This document shows, piece by piece, positions 39,917 through 52,592 of a stretch of 64,000 nt of DNA. Made by a program: the position numbers and the translations under genes. Location: positions 32,818,616-32,882,615 of the forward strand of contig NC_067196.1 in NCBI RefSeq assembly GCF_000699445.3, read 5' to 3'. The DNA is from Schistosoma haematobium. Its lineage: Eukaryota > Platyhelminthes > Trematoda > Strigeidida > Schistosomatidae. The first letter of the stretch is position 1, and every line of letters begins with the position of its first letter. A model generated the notes under the pieces. It was not told where the DNA came from and did not search any database. It saw only the letters and a list, made by a program, of their open reading frames with translations.

Positions 39917-40859
39917 GTACTTCTAGAGTCCCGATGAAAATTCTCTTCGCAAACATTAAACGTTTTCTAGAAGAGTATATTATTTACTTGAAAATCCATT
40001 TTTTAATTGACTGGAGTATAGTGCAACAATCATTATTTTAACATGTACACCACCTTTAACTTCTATAAACTTGGGTAAGTGTGAAAGCAGGAAAACGGTT
40101 TTAAAATTTTTTAATGACAATCTAGTTCACATAACATCTTAAGATAAAATTTCTGATACTAATTCGAGTAAAAAATAAACGATTAAAATAGGTTTTTCTT
40201 CAAAAACATACGCTCAATTTCATATATTCATAAGTATAAAAAAAACCCGGCTACGTAGTACTTTTAAACCTAGAGAACATAATCGTCGATAGCAAGAGAA
40301 ATGACGTCATTTTTTTAGATGAAAATACAGATAATTGGTTAATTTAATTGAGATTTCAAAAAAGGAAATAAGTAGATATTTCAGTGTTTTTTAAGTCAAC
40401 GTGTTAACACCATAGAAGTCATACTTCATTAACCACTTATCCATGAAATTATTTCGTTCACATGATGTTCATTTTGTTTAACTCCCAACAACATTTATAT
40501 GGTTTACAACTTTGCCGTAAAAATTACACACAACTCTACTGTTTAATTTTCGTATCACCCATCAACAATATACATTGCAGACTAAATGCATACTATGAGG
40601 TTCCTTCAAAAGTTCTAGTTAATGACAAGACATTAAAAGTAGATAATCTAATCAGCTAGTACTAAACATCTGTTACGATAAACCTGTTATCAGTATAGGA
40701 ATGTGAAGATTGTTTAGTTCCACAGAATGCTTGAATTCCATACTGATAATTATCATTTGCTTACTAGTAGCTAGCTCCGAGAGGATATTCGGGGAGTTCT
40801 ATTGAGAAGTCCTGACCACTGAAATACAACCGTGTCACGTGTAAGGCAATTAAACATCG

Positions 40860-41075
40860 AAGATAATGAAAAATGATCGTGCAACACCATGGACTGATTG
40901 ATGTTAGACGTAAATGCAGTTGGAGGGAGGCTCATTAATCTAGAAGTTAGAAGTTTGTGTGCAAAATGGAAGGTCCTAGTTTTGCGTTCCGCGTGCGGGA
41001 TCGTTGATGCGCGCTGCCAAGGAGTCTCGTACTAGAACAAAACGGCTTTCCAGGTTTATAGTGATGATCGGTTCG
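40860..41075 (+). mobile_element. Decayed hammerhead SINE copy
   Basis: GTGCGGGATCGTTGATGCGC, then GCCAAGGAGTC, CGTACTAGAACAAAACGGC and TTTCCAGGTTTATAGTG follow the order of the intact family (tRNA 3' side, hammerhead, tail). Both core boxes are mutated. Confidence 0.6.
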
Positions 41076-41458
41076 TGATTTTGGTGTAAATCTGTCATAT
41101 TGATGTTCACAATAACTTCAAAGTTGCATTACATATCGGTAATACGAAAACGATTTGTTTTATGATGCTAAATATTTGACGTGATAACGATTTTGCTATT
41201 GATTATACATTCAGTAGAACTAAATTTCAAGAAAGCTCTTAATTACAACAAAAAGATATTAGGTAAATAACCATTATAAATTGAAATTCAATAGTCACTT
41301 GCTTAAATAGATATTTTCTTGAATTTTTCAACAATGTACAATTCAATTTTACTTAATTAGTTTAAAGAATGGTAAAACAGTAGAATAAGCAATTATAGAG
41401 CATGAGCCCAATATTTTAATTAAATATCTTTGCACAATTCTCAATAAATGAAATAATA

Positions 41459-41620
41459 AGTTTGTAGGTATCATTACCAAGGTTGGATTTGATAATTTCG
41501 AATAAATTGAGCATTACGTTATTTATTTGCTGAAGAAGTGGCTTAAACTAAGTCACGAGACATCAGGAAATATAATTTTTCTACTCATTGGGATATTACA
41601 AATATATTAATTATTTACAA
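41459..41620 (+). repeat. Dispersed repeat (GAAGAAGTGGC family)
   Basis: TTTGTAGGTATCATTACCAA and AAATAAATTGAGCATT, then GAAGAAGTGGC, AAGTCACGAGACATCAGGAA, CTACTCATTGGGATATTACA. Same parts as at 21601-21945 in a different arrangement. Confidence 0.75.
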
Positions 41621-41630
41621 ATGAAATAAT

Positions 41631-41888
41631 TTCACTGATTGAAATCATCAGTCAATTGAAGCTAGACCACCATGGAAAACCTGGAAGCACTGGACGGCCG
41701 GCTCAGTGGTCTAGTTGGTTAAGCGCCTGGCGCGAGACTGATACGTCTTGGGTTCGAATCTCACGGGGTGCGGGATCGTGGGTGCACACTGCTGAGGAAT
41801 CCCATACTAGGACGAAACGGCCGTCCAGTGCATCCAGGTTTTCAATGGTGGTCTAGCTTCAATTAACTCATGATTTCAATCAGTGAAG
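41631..41888 (+). mobile_element. Palindromic hammerhead SINE with 9-bp target duplication
   Basis: Flanked by TGAAATAAT at 41622-41630 and 41889-41897. The first 69 bases (41631-41699) are the inverted complement of the last 69 (41819-41887), a tail segment ending at the middle of ribozyme stem III. Between them is a single plus-strand tRNA-like head (CTCAGTGGTCTAGTTGGTTA, GGTTCGAATCTC) and hammerhead. Confidence 0.88.
41785..41831 (+). ncRNA. Hammerhead ribozyme, near-complete core
   Basis: CACTG, CTGAGGAA, stem II TCC/GGA, CGAAAC, stem III ACGGCCGT, GTC, CAGTG. Only the stem II closing pair is altered (A10.1 facing C11.1 instead of G-C); stem I pairs perfectly over five bases. Confidence 0.75.
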
Positions 41889-41897
41889 TGAAATAAT

Positions 41898-42517
41898 GTT
41901 TAATGGTAACAAACTGCTTTTTTTCTGAAACGTGTTAAAGGATCAAGGTGTTTTTTTAAATAACTTCTGCGTTCTATGTGAGCACGAGAGAGAAGAATGA
42001 ATTTAAATTTTTATTTTAAAAAATAGATTATTAGACCCATCATCAAATATTTCACTGTGTTACATCTCTTTTCATCTTGACAATATCCATATTTCTATAA
42101 ATTGAATATTACAAGTTATTTAAGTAATAATTATCGTGATTATGTTTAATGAATTTGAATATTTCATTGTCGACCGAATTACTCGTAGTTAACTGAAAAT
42201 GGACTACAAGTCGTCATAGATACTGTCAATCATATTCTAATAATTCGAAATAAATATATAAATCTTTAATTTCAACTTAATATGTACCAACCTTTAGCCT
42301 TAGATAAAAAAGGGGTTTCAAATGATTGAATAATTCATGATCATTACTAATTTGATTTAGTTGAGATGGAAGTATATAAAATCAACTTAACTGACTTAAA
42401 ATGATAATTATTCTGAAAACAATGTAGTTGTTAATTCCAGACAAATCATTATCACCGAGATGTTAATTCGTTATTCTGATTTCATAATGTTTCCAATGAC
42501 GTTGTATTATTAACATT
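41898..42517. other. Intergenic region, nothing recognised
   Basis: AT-rich without recognisable content. Confidence 0.6.
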
Positions 42518-42549
42518 GATGTACATACACTATTGGATTTTATGAATCC

Positions 42550-43052
42550 TCCAAATGCCCTGGCACGGTGGAAAAAGTTAGCTATCCCTCTCAAAATGCT
42601 CTCACATGGCAACGTGTATACAACCACTGCTAGGCAAGTCCTACTCATTGTCTTCTCGTGGCACCAGTGTTGTTTACGAAATTGAGAGAACAAAAAGCGA
42701 ATATTCCGCGCTTTGACCGAGTTGGTAGATATGGAAAACTCTGATTCCAAACCAATATTGCACATAGGCTCCAGGATCCTCATGGAACAATTGGTGTATG
42801 AACCAATTATTTGTCACCGACTACCATGGGACTGCATCTTCTGACGTTGCTCCACTGCCTTATGGATCAGACCTGTAGGTCAAAGGCTCTGGGTGTGGCC
42901 TCCTAAGAAAACTACCTGCTTCCGTTTGGGCATCCAGGCAGTATCACATCCCACACACAAATCAAGTGACTTGTGTGGCCCATGTATATTCGGTGCTCCT
43001 TTGTATCAATATTTATGTGTTCAAGTATATAAATAAATTAATTAATTACCTG
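42550..43052 (+). mobile_element. Non-autonomous RTE derivative with 32-bp target duplication
   Basis: Same leader-to-tail fusion as at 6636 (AAATGCCCTGGCACGG, CTACTCATTGTCTTCTCG, GGTCAAAGGCTC, GCAGTATCACATC, TTTGTATCAATATTTATGTG, TAAATAAATTAATTAAT). Flanked by direct repeats 42518-42549 and 43053-43084, 32 bases with one mismatch. RTE elements are known for long, variable target duplications. Confidence 0.9.
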
Positions 43053-43084
43053 GATGTACATACACTATTGGATTTTATAAATCC

Positions 43085-44136
43085 TTTTTTCAGGTTAACT
43101 TAGATCTACTTAAAAAATTATTGCATTCGTTTGTATAAAGTTTTTCAAAGTTGTGAAATTCGTAACCAAAGTAAATTTACCATAGAAATGAATATTCAGT
43201 TGCTGTGATTATCAAGAACTCATAATCTGGTATTTTAACTTATATATACCTTCTTTTTAAGTGGATTACCTTGATCTGTAGTAAATATTTCCACAGTCAC
43301 GTTTTTTTCTTGTAAAGTTGTCTCGTTTCATATTGAATAGTAATAACTGAGACAATAACGTAGGGAATATGTACGGTAAGAGACTTCCTGATATGTTTCT
43401 TAAATAACCACAAAAGCAGAAGTAATCTTAAGTCTATTTAATGACATAAAAACAGTAAATTATTTAATGGAGCATATGTATTTTCTTGGATTTATTTTGC
43501 TTGGTCAATTAGTTTAACTGAACGAGATGAACAGAGAAAATATTCTCTGAAGTAAATTCAATAGTCAGTGAAAGGAATCGATGATTCGAAATGATATCAC
43601 CCGATAATACTATTATCAGTTGTATTTTACTGAAAACTTATCTTTTTATCATTTAACAACTCATTAAGTATAAAACTTCTTAACTCATATATAATTAGAT
43701 GAACGTTGTTAAATGTTTACCGTATGTATAGCATACTGTAATCTCTAGCTTTATTGACAATCTATATGCATACTCATACTTATCTAATCATTATTTTTGA
43801 CTAAAAAGTCTTCGAAAACTCATCTGCTGTTTCCCATACTAATTAGATTTGGATTATTTTCTATTGGTTATTTCGTATTTCTCACTTTGAATAAGATCTA
43901 CTATATGTAACTTTCAATACATTTTCCGTTAGATATAAGAAGATTTTGTAAGTTATATTGAAGTACTAGGCTGTAAAATTTTGAAGAAAAATATTCAATC
44001 AATAAAAAAAACTGGACTAACATGAATATTTGATTCAGAGTGGAAATATAAAAACTATCATAAATAATAATACATAATATTCTTGTTGTTCCGTTGTACT
44101 ATTTAAACTTGGATTCATTTTGATTTGGTTATTTGT
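43085..44136. other. Intergenic region, nothing recognised
   Basis: AT-rich without recognisable content. Confidence 0.6.
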
Positions 44137-44231
44137 TCTCTAAAGAAGTGGTTTACACTGAGTTACGAAACGTCAGAAAATTTAATTTTGCTACTCACTG
44201 GGATATTACAAATCTATTGATTTATTTACAG
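44137..44231 (+). repeat. Dispersed repeat (GAAGAAGTGGC family)
   Basis: AAAGAAGTGGTTTACACTGA, GTTACGAAACGTCAG, CTACTCACTGGGATATTACA; matches 21737-21832 and 41530-41620. Confidence 0.75.
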
Positions 44232-45390
44232 AAAATTACTGTTATTCTAAGTAGTTGATCTTAGGTGATTATTTTTATATATTAAAGAAGAGTACTTTAC
44301 CATACAGATAATGGACTTTAGTCTTATGTTACTAATAATACTTTATACTAGAGGCTGTGATTTCATTGAAGTTTATGAAATATTTTTTAAATATGTATGG
44401 TTCTTATAAAAGTTGAACTTTTAAAATTATACAAAAATATTACTTTAAGACAGAAATGACAAAGGTCCAAAGTTTTTCAATCTTTTCACGTAATTGAAGA
44501 AAATTTATCATTTTAATTCTAGTTTACCTGGATTTTTTAGGCTATAGTTATACTATGATGAAAATTAGGTATTTTTCAAAATCTCTTTCTTGTAGTCACA
44601 GGAGATGATTGCTTGTAACTGTTTTTTTTAGTTTAAAATTTTATCTTAAATGTATTATGTTTCTGATCACCAATGAGTTGTGTTCATTTACCTGATTATG
44701 TTATGATTTATTCTGAGTGCCTTAGTTACTGACCTGATTAATTTTAAAAGACACGTTCTTCGGATATGATACATAGAGATATGATTGCATCGATCTTTTG
44801 AATTTTACATTATTTTTAGTAATCATCTAACTACTGTACATATGCATGTTTACATCAAAATTGAATCTACCTCATTTGCATAAACGTATTTTGAACTTTA
44901 TCCAGAATTCTTATGTTTCTGTGTTGCAAGTTACAAACGAACGGTCAATATCTAAGAAAATAAAATGGCATTTTTTGGACCGAAGAGTTGTTCCACACAT
45001 TACGTTCAATTATACATTTCTTTAACATTCCAAAGCTGATAAGAACAGATGGACTAGGTTTTGTATATATGGTCTTGTTCCAGTTGCTCAAGTCTATATA
45101 TAGTTTAATCAATAACTGAAGTACGATAATTCAACGACAAATGTTAAATACTCAACATCTGTTGTGTACACATACCAAGTAGGAATTTCACTACGTTAAT
45201 TAGTTAAGCTTCATTATTTCGCTGAGATATTATAATAAAAAAAACAAAGTCATAATCTCAAAATGACCAAAATAACCGCTAATAATTTGAATACTTAGTT
45301 CGGAAAATAAATATTAAATTTATAGTACGTTAATGTTATAGAATAAATAGGTAATTGATTCAGATTTGATCAATCAATTGTGATTACATC
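44232..45390. other. Intergenic region, nothing recognised
   Basis: AT-rich without recognisable content. Confidence 0.6.
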
Positions 45391-45409
45391 TCAGTCCTAC
45401 AGGAGGTCA

Positions 45410-45600
45410 GTCGCGGCCCGGATAGCTCAGTGGTAACGTCTCTGACTGTTATGCTGGGTGACACGGGATGGAATCCGCCAGGGAGCACCAGTTCTCTCAA
45501 GATTACAGGTACACCTTGCTGACGAGTGCCAAGTAGCACGAAACCCGGGTCCAGGGTTTCCTGTTGACTACCTCCAACCACCATCTAATCACAAATACAT
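45410..45600 (+). mobile_element. Second-type hammerhead SINE (Sm-alpha-like)
   Basis: tRNA-like head starting CGGCCCGGATAGCTCAGTGG (a very good pol III A box) with a decayed B box (GGATGGAATCC), then hammerhead 45513-45557, then CCTGTTGACTACCTCCAACC. The layout equals Sm-alpha but the sequence differs clearly from the copies at 9.2, 13.2 and 38.1 kb. No convincing target duplication seen. Confidence 0.8.
45513..45557 (+). ncRNA. Hammerhead ribozyme, complete core
   Basis: Stem I ACCTTG/CAGGGT (one wobble), CTGACGAG at 45519-45526, stem II TGC/GCA with a 6-base loop, CGAAAC (45539-45544), stem III self-complementary ACCCGGGT, cleavage triplet GTC at 45549-45551. Every invariant base is present. 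Stem III has essentially no loop, as in schistosome hammerheads that are thought to work as dimers. Confidence 0.88.
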
Positions 45601-48600
45601 CCTCCTTACAATTACTCATAAAAAAAGAGTACACCACAGTTTCAGGAAATAATAACTTGTGTATTTCACTACATCAACTATTGAATTAAACGTTTTTAAT
45701 TTCGAAAAGCGTTTCATGAAAGGTGTCCATATAATCGAACGTAAGTGAACATCTAATAAAATAAAGATAATTCAGAAAAGTTTTTCCTTTGGAAAATATC
45801 ATTTATTGTTAGTGTTCAATTAGTATGTATGGTGATTTCACAAATATACTAGTCTACTGGATAATCAGAAGAGCATAAATCATAAAATGTTAGGTAACTT
45901 CAGGTTAATTAACGATCTAGATGTTGAAAATACAGGAAACCCGATTTAACCTCTAGATCATCACTACACAGCTTTTTTGATAAAATTTCGAACCACTTTA
46001 TATATTTTAACAAACTAATACATTAGTTAAGTCACTAGCAATACGAATGTACAACTTTAGTAAGTGATATCATTAAGAAAGACATTTTTCTATTTGAAGT
46101 GCTTTGAATCCTTTAAATAACACAACGAATTTCTTTAATTATTGTATTCACAGTGAAGTGATAACCTGTCTATGTAAACCACCACAAAAAAAGCATTAAA
46201 CCTGATGCCATTTTATTAATACAATCAAAGTTATTTGATTAATTCTTTGAAACTGCAATATCTCTTATAATATGTACATTTTTGTATACATAATTCATAC
46301 TTCAGTTCTCTACAATATATCGAAATTTAATACATACAATGACAGTTTGTGGCATCAATTTCTCGTATATTTTCATACAAATGTTTAGTTCTTACAATCC
46401 ATAATATTTTAATCGAAACCACAGTTTAACAGGTTAAATCTAGAGAACTTCATATTTTCAAGATTAATTGTAAATGGACAATGATTTTAAAATTATCACT
46501 TACAAAAGTACAACTACTTGAATATATTTCAACAGTTGATTTTCTAATCATCTTTTTTGTTTAAATATAAGTAGTCTCTAACTAGAAAGTTTTATTAAAC
46601 TGTCAAATATGATAGAATCATATTGTATCAACATAATGACTTTATATGATACCATTTTTATATTACCTACATGGATGATATTTTAGAAGAAAAGTGATAT
46701 GTTATGTATTTTCTTGGGAACTTATTCGGGTTGAAGTATGAATGTTAGTTTTCTGGTTTGAAGTGTGTCTAATATATTCTCAGACCATTTTTTAAAAAAA
46801 AATGTATTACTGTTTAGTTTGTTTATCTGATAGTAAGTGATTGTAATCTGTGAAACAATGAATTGATTTGCCATGACTAATAAATTTTGTCTGGTTTAAT
46901 GAGTTTAAATATCCAAAGACTGAAGTTGTCCCACGGGTACAGAAAATGTTTTACTTTGTGCTATATTCCACCAGTTAGATATGTAGACATGTATTCATGA
47001 AACACCATCTAACTGTGATATTCAAATTAGATACGGTGTTTTCATAACTTCTTTGATTGTTAAGTTAATCCGGTGTGAGATAAATCCCGTAATGAATGTT
47101 ATGTTTCAAACGATAACTAAGTAAACACACTTTGTAACAAAAATATGTTATGTAGCTGCAAGTAGCATACGGAAGTCAACCTAATTTACAAATACTAAGC
47201 GAATCTTACAGAGAACATATTTATAATAAAAATAGCGGAAAAAATAATATAGATATATATTAGGATTGTTACTATTTCATATTTTTGTTGCCAATATTAT
47301 ATTTGTTCATGTTAAGTCTCAGTCTTTGCTTGAGTAGCGACACTTGTTTATAGTGACGTACTGTATTTTACATTGCAAACGAGCAATAAGATGTCGAGTT
47401 TAGAACAAACAATATTTGTTCCACAGGTATACAGTTTATTCCAAAGATTGAAAATTCGGTATATAAAAAATGCCATTGAAAAGACATCATATCTCCAATA
47501 AAAGTAATCAAAGTTAATTATCACCATTTAAGTACTATTCCCATAATATACCTTTAATTGGAAATTAATTGTGCATTTTTTTCTTCACTGTATTTTTATT
47601 TCTTATACAAATTATTGATTATTTCATGCACAATGATTCTTTGTTTGAACACTGGTACAAATTATATATGTTTGTGTCTTTACATTAATTGTCCTCATAT
47701 ACAATTCACATATTGGAATTTTAAAATTGTATATATCGCAACTGTTGACATTGATCAGATTACAGAAAGTTATTTATACTTAACAACGTACTATTAAATG
47801 AAGTTGAGTGATTAAGTTAAACATATTCTTTTTCTAAGTGACCAATGTTCTTCCCCTTTACATAAAACAACTTTATATTAGATTACATTTCCAAGCATAT
47901 ATTTAACTTAACATTATATACCAAATAATTCAACTGATATACATATTTATTAACACTTTTAAGGTTTTAGTGAAAGAAAATAATTCATGCTAACTGATAA
48001 AAACAATGTAGAAACTCTAACAGATCCATTGTCTAACATTGACTTGTTCATTTAAATTTGATTAGATTAAAACATATATACAAAGGCTCAAATGTATGCA
48101 AAACCCTTAGTCATGCAATATCTAGGACATAATATCATTTTTTTATAAAAAATATCCCGGTACTTCATGGATAAATTGTCATTTTTTTTTGTATTTAAAG
48201 AAAGATTAAATAGAATGTAGAGCTTTTCGAACTCATATTTCTATTGAATATGAATGTGATACAATTTTAGATAGATAAATTTATAGCTAACCATGATTCT
48301 AAGAAATGCACTATTTAATTTACTAGAGTAATACTCTTACAAGTAATAATCTATTTATGATCTGACACTGGTATATACTTATGAGGAGAAATAATACGTA
48401 TTAGATGTTCGTTATATCATATAAAGAATGTGAATAAAATAAGGGGGGAATGTTAGTATCTATTACTTTACATAGCTTAAAACAAATATGATCGATTTCA
48501 ATACACCTATGAAAAACACTATTAATCAGTTTTAAAAAACTAATAAAATCTAATGTTCCATTGTAACTATTTACATTTAATTATAATTGATTGTGAATTC

Positions 48601-48850
48601 TATTGATGGAATGATGGAATTTATCATGCTTAGAAATATTAATAGCCTGTTATTAGATTACAAAAGATAATAGAAACCATATAGGAACAAATATAAAAGT
48701 TCTTTAGGAAGTACAGTTACTTATAGGATGCTCAATGTTTGAATGTTAAGAAATCTAAATTCTCGGTATATGTTGGCTAAGATCATTGCATTTAACTATG
48801 ATGTTTATTTTTCACTGTTGTGAATTAATACTATCATCTTAACCAATGTT
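45601..48850. other. Intergenic region, nothing recognised
   Basis: Strongly AT-rich, no open frame above 80 codons and no repeat I could match elsewhere. Confidence 0.6.
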
Positions 48851-48853
48851 GTG

Positions 48854-48874
48854 ATATATATATATATATATATA
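48854..48874. repeat. AT dinucleotide microsatellite
   Basis: About ten AT units. Confidence 0.9.
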
Positions 48875-51800
48875 GTGAGGTTAATTTCGATATGACAGTG
48901 TCTTCAAACAACTAATTATTGCTTTCTAATAATCCGAAGTATCATACTACACGAACAATCGAAATAATTTCGTCACCACCCACTTGATTGTATTACCTTT
49001 GTACCTTTGTTTACTTTAAAAAAATTCTCAGTACTCTTTATTCGAATAGTAACCAATTGATCCAATCAGTGGTTAGGATTAAAAAACAGCCAATCATATT
49101 TTATGAAAAGCAATTCTTATTATGCTATAACAATATGATGAAAGTTATTTTATCTTCTATACCAAATCCAAGATTTCTTGCATACCTAATTAATAACATT
49201 ATACGATAATTTTCATTATGATAATTATGAACAGAGATGAATCGCTAACATTTAACTACAGATGTTTTCAAAAAATGGTGCTATATGCTTCCAGATATGG
49301 AAAATAATCCAAGCTCATTGGCTGAAACTTTTCGTTATTGATCGACTTATTTGTTAGTATAGATTTCCGCTTAAGTAGGCACATGCTTGGATATAAACAA
49401 CATCTTCTGACCTAGACAATTTTACAGGCTAATAAGATGATTGTATTTTGGAAAATTTCTTAATATTATAGTTGCATACCATTGATTTTAAGAATATATG
49501 TACATAGATAGCGCTTTGACGTTCTAGCTAATTTTTATTCTGATTTTAAGAATTTTCTGTTGTTATCTGCCTGAATTCATTGTTAGACCATGAAAATATC
49601 TTATAATTATCAGCATGGTTGTTATCGTTATCTATTTGTTGATTATTCCTCTTCAAAACTCCTTATCTACTACAAATAACTTTCAAGTAAAAACAATCAC
49701 TATCCTGCAGTGATCTGAATTACGCCACTATAAAAGGAAAGGAAATGTCAAACTAGTAAAAATTAGATTATAATTAGTTGATGAATTTTGTACCCATCGA
49801 ACAATCTTGGGATTATTCATAATATGAATATAGTTCTAGTCAGAAGTAAACATCATTTCACCATTTTTAAATACAAAATGGTGTCAGACATACATTTTGT
49901 TTCACTTTGATATTCCATAACGGTATAGAATCAGAAACAAGTTGATCTCAGTGAAAATAGGAAATAACCTATCCACTTATCTAATTTCCCAGTGTTAGTC
50001 GATTTATAAAATAACACTTATTTTATGCAACATCATTGGCGAGCTATTGTTTTATTCTGAAGTTTGGTAAATTTACAAGTCACAGTTGATGTTTCTTTAT
50101 CACAATAATTAACTTTGAATTGTACTATAGCTCTGCAGTATCACTCAATGATATAATATTCTTTCTCCCACAACTAGCTTCAAGACAAACTTCCTGATAT
50201 TTTACCGATAGTGGATAATCTATTTAGCTACTGAAATCGACGGCAGCAATAAATCTAATTGTCATTGAAAGTTTTTCCTTTTTTTATCTCAACATATTAT
50301 GCTGATTTAAAATGTCTTAGTTTGCATTTTTATTACCGTAACACACAGTAATTATCTTCATGCTAATATATATATATATATATGAACATTGATAGAATCT
50401 ATACTAGGACAATACTTAGTTATCTTTTTGATATATCTTGTTCGTTCCAGCAATAACTAATCTTGTTGTTAAATAAAGTCTATTAGCTAAGATATAAAAG
50501 AAAAATCACTGGTCCTTTGTTTGGTCTTATGTAATAATTCATAATCAATTTCAATGAATGTTCTCAATAATCTTAAAAAAAGAATATTGTATACTGAACT
50601 CTTAGTTGTAAACGATTAAGTCTGGATAATTACACAGTTGTTATTCGTATATTTTGATGGGAATTATTCACTTTCTCATCAGATTAAATGTTTATATTTA
50701 AGATTTAATGTATACATACTGTTACTTCATCCTATTTGTCTGGTTTAATTAGTCTAAGAAATAAAAAACAATCTTTAAATTCTTTCCTACACTAAACGTT
50801 TTTATAAAAATACTATATATACAAGTATTCCAATCTAAGTTTCAGCAACATTCCTAATAATCATTCTATTATTGTTAAATTATTAGAATAACCTTAAAGT
50901 GTTTTAATTTTTATGAGTTTGTTTATTATATTTGAATTGTGGGAGTTAATTTAATATTTGTGGGTAAAAATATTTGAAGGATATATTTGATTTACCATAA
51001 TCGATCAGATGAACACTCCTAACTCCTGTTTACTTAAATAAAACCAGAAGTGAACAACTATGTTTGCAATATATCCTAAGGAATACAAATGTATAACATT
51101 AAGAAAACATCTGAGTGTTCGTAAGTGAAAAACGTTTCAAGGACGAATAGTAAATAAAGTATTTGATTTCAACAGATCAGTATGTTATTTCAAAATCGTG
51201 ATGCTTATTAAATTTGTGAGTAGTTTTGATGGAGCGTGGGAAACTTAATTATATATATATATATATTTGTCCACCAGGAATAGGACATACAGATTTTAAC
51301 TGATTTTATCGTTCATTTTTGTATTGTGTAAATGCAACTGAAGATTTTATTTACAGAATATTAGAATATTTAAGTTTGAAAACTATTAGTTTTTGACGGG
51401 GTCAATCCATTTTTTTACTTCAACGGTTCTAACAACAGTTAGTTCACACTTAAAATAACATGTACCATGTAAAAAAAAAAGACAGTACAACAAGAATATA
51501 GTATTTTCGATGGATACATAATGCTTAGTTTGTGAGAAAAAAATACGTATAAAGAAGCTAATAAGTGTCTAGAGTATTATCTTACTTTGTTATCGGTCAG
51601 AATAACACAAATATTTGCTTTTTTCAAACTAGCCAGTCATATTTTATTTGGAATTTATTAACTTAGTAAACTTGTGGGTACTACATTCGCTTGAAATCAG
51701 ACTGGAGTTTGTGTTTACTGTCATTAATATTATTTTCAATGTTTTTGTCGTCAAGTCTAACTAGTGTACAGAAATGATACAGGAGAAAGTGTAAAATACA

Positions 51801-52300
51801 AATTCATAAGACTAAACTAATTTGACATTGGTTAAACTGTATGATAATCACACCAGAATTTAGTCGTTGAATATAAAGCTAAGTAATATCATACCTGGCG
51901 ATAACACTAAATAACCTTAGTTCAAATCGAATTAACTATCTTGGGATCGATTGGAAGTTATGCTTTCTATTGATTACTGTCAACAATATCATATTGATAC
52001 GATTACCGATGTATGACACGTTACGTAATTTCCCTGATTTCGAAAGTAACTCTGGTGTTCGAACGATAATGAAAAATGCTATATTAACACACAACTTAAT
52101 GAATACAAGAAGTAGCAATATTAATTTTTTTTCCGATTTTAAGACTGTGAGCAAATGTGTACTCGAAATAGACTCTGTTTCAATTACACGTCATTGATAA
52201 GTTTTCAGATCATGTTATATAGCAGCTGACGTGCAATTGAGTTTGTTCTCATTTAACTCAGTTAAGCCCTATTGTTAACTTATTTAGCGGACAAAGTCAT
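48875..52300. other. Intergenic region with two AT microsatellites
   Basis: AT dinucleotide runs at 50366-50382 and 51250-51267; otherwise AT-rich without gene or recognised repeat. Overlapping short open frames on both strands at 51936-52197 have no family signature. Confidence 0.6.
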
Positions 52301-52331
52301 CCGTACTATAACAACTTATTCTACCTTTATT

Positions 52332-52592
52332 ATTGTTGTGCTTGTATGACATATGTATGCTTGAACATTGCTTACCGCCTACGCATATATTCATTCTGCT
52401 AGCTTTATTATTAGCTGCTTAATTGATTCGATGGTCCATTCATTTCCATATATATAAAGATGTACATTTACACCCTACACACTCTCGGTTTGCTGACTCA
52501 TTCATTCGCCTCACTGCTCTATGATCTGAGTTATCTGCTAATAAAACTGTAGTCGCTGCTTCTCTTTGCCTTCTGATTTCAAACACCGTCAA
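52332..52592 (+). repeat. Possible solo LTR
   Basis: Begins TGTTGTGCTTG, contains a strong TATA box (CATATATATAAAG, 52449-52461), then AATAAA at 52540-52545 about 90 bases later, and ends near AACACCGTCA. TATA and poly(A) signals this close, with GC-richer sequence between, look like the U3-R-U5 of an LTR. No second copy or flanking pol was found. A host promoter is the alternative. Confidence 0.35.
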
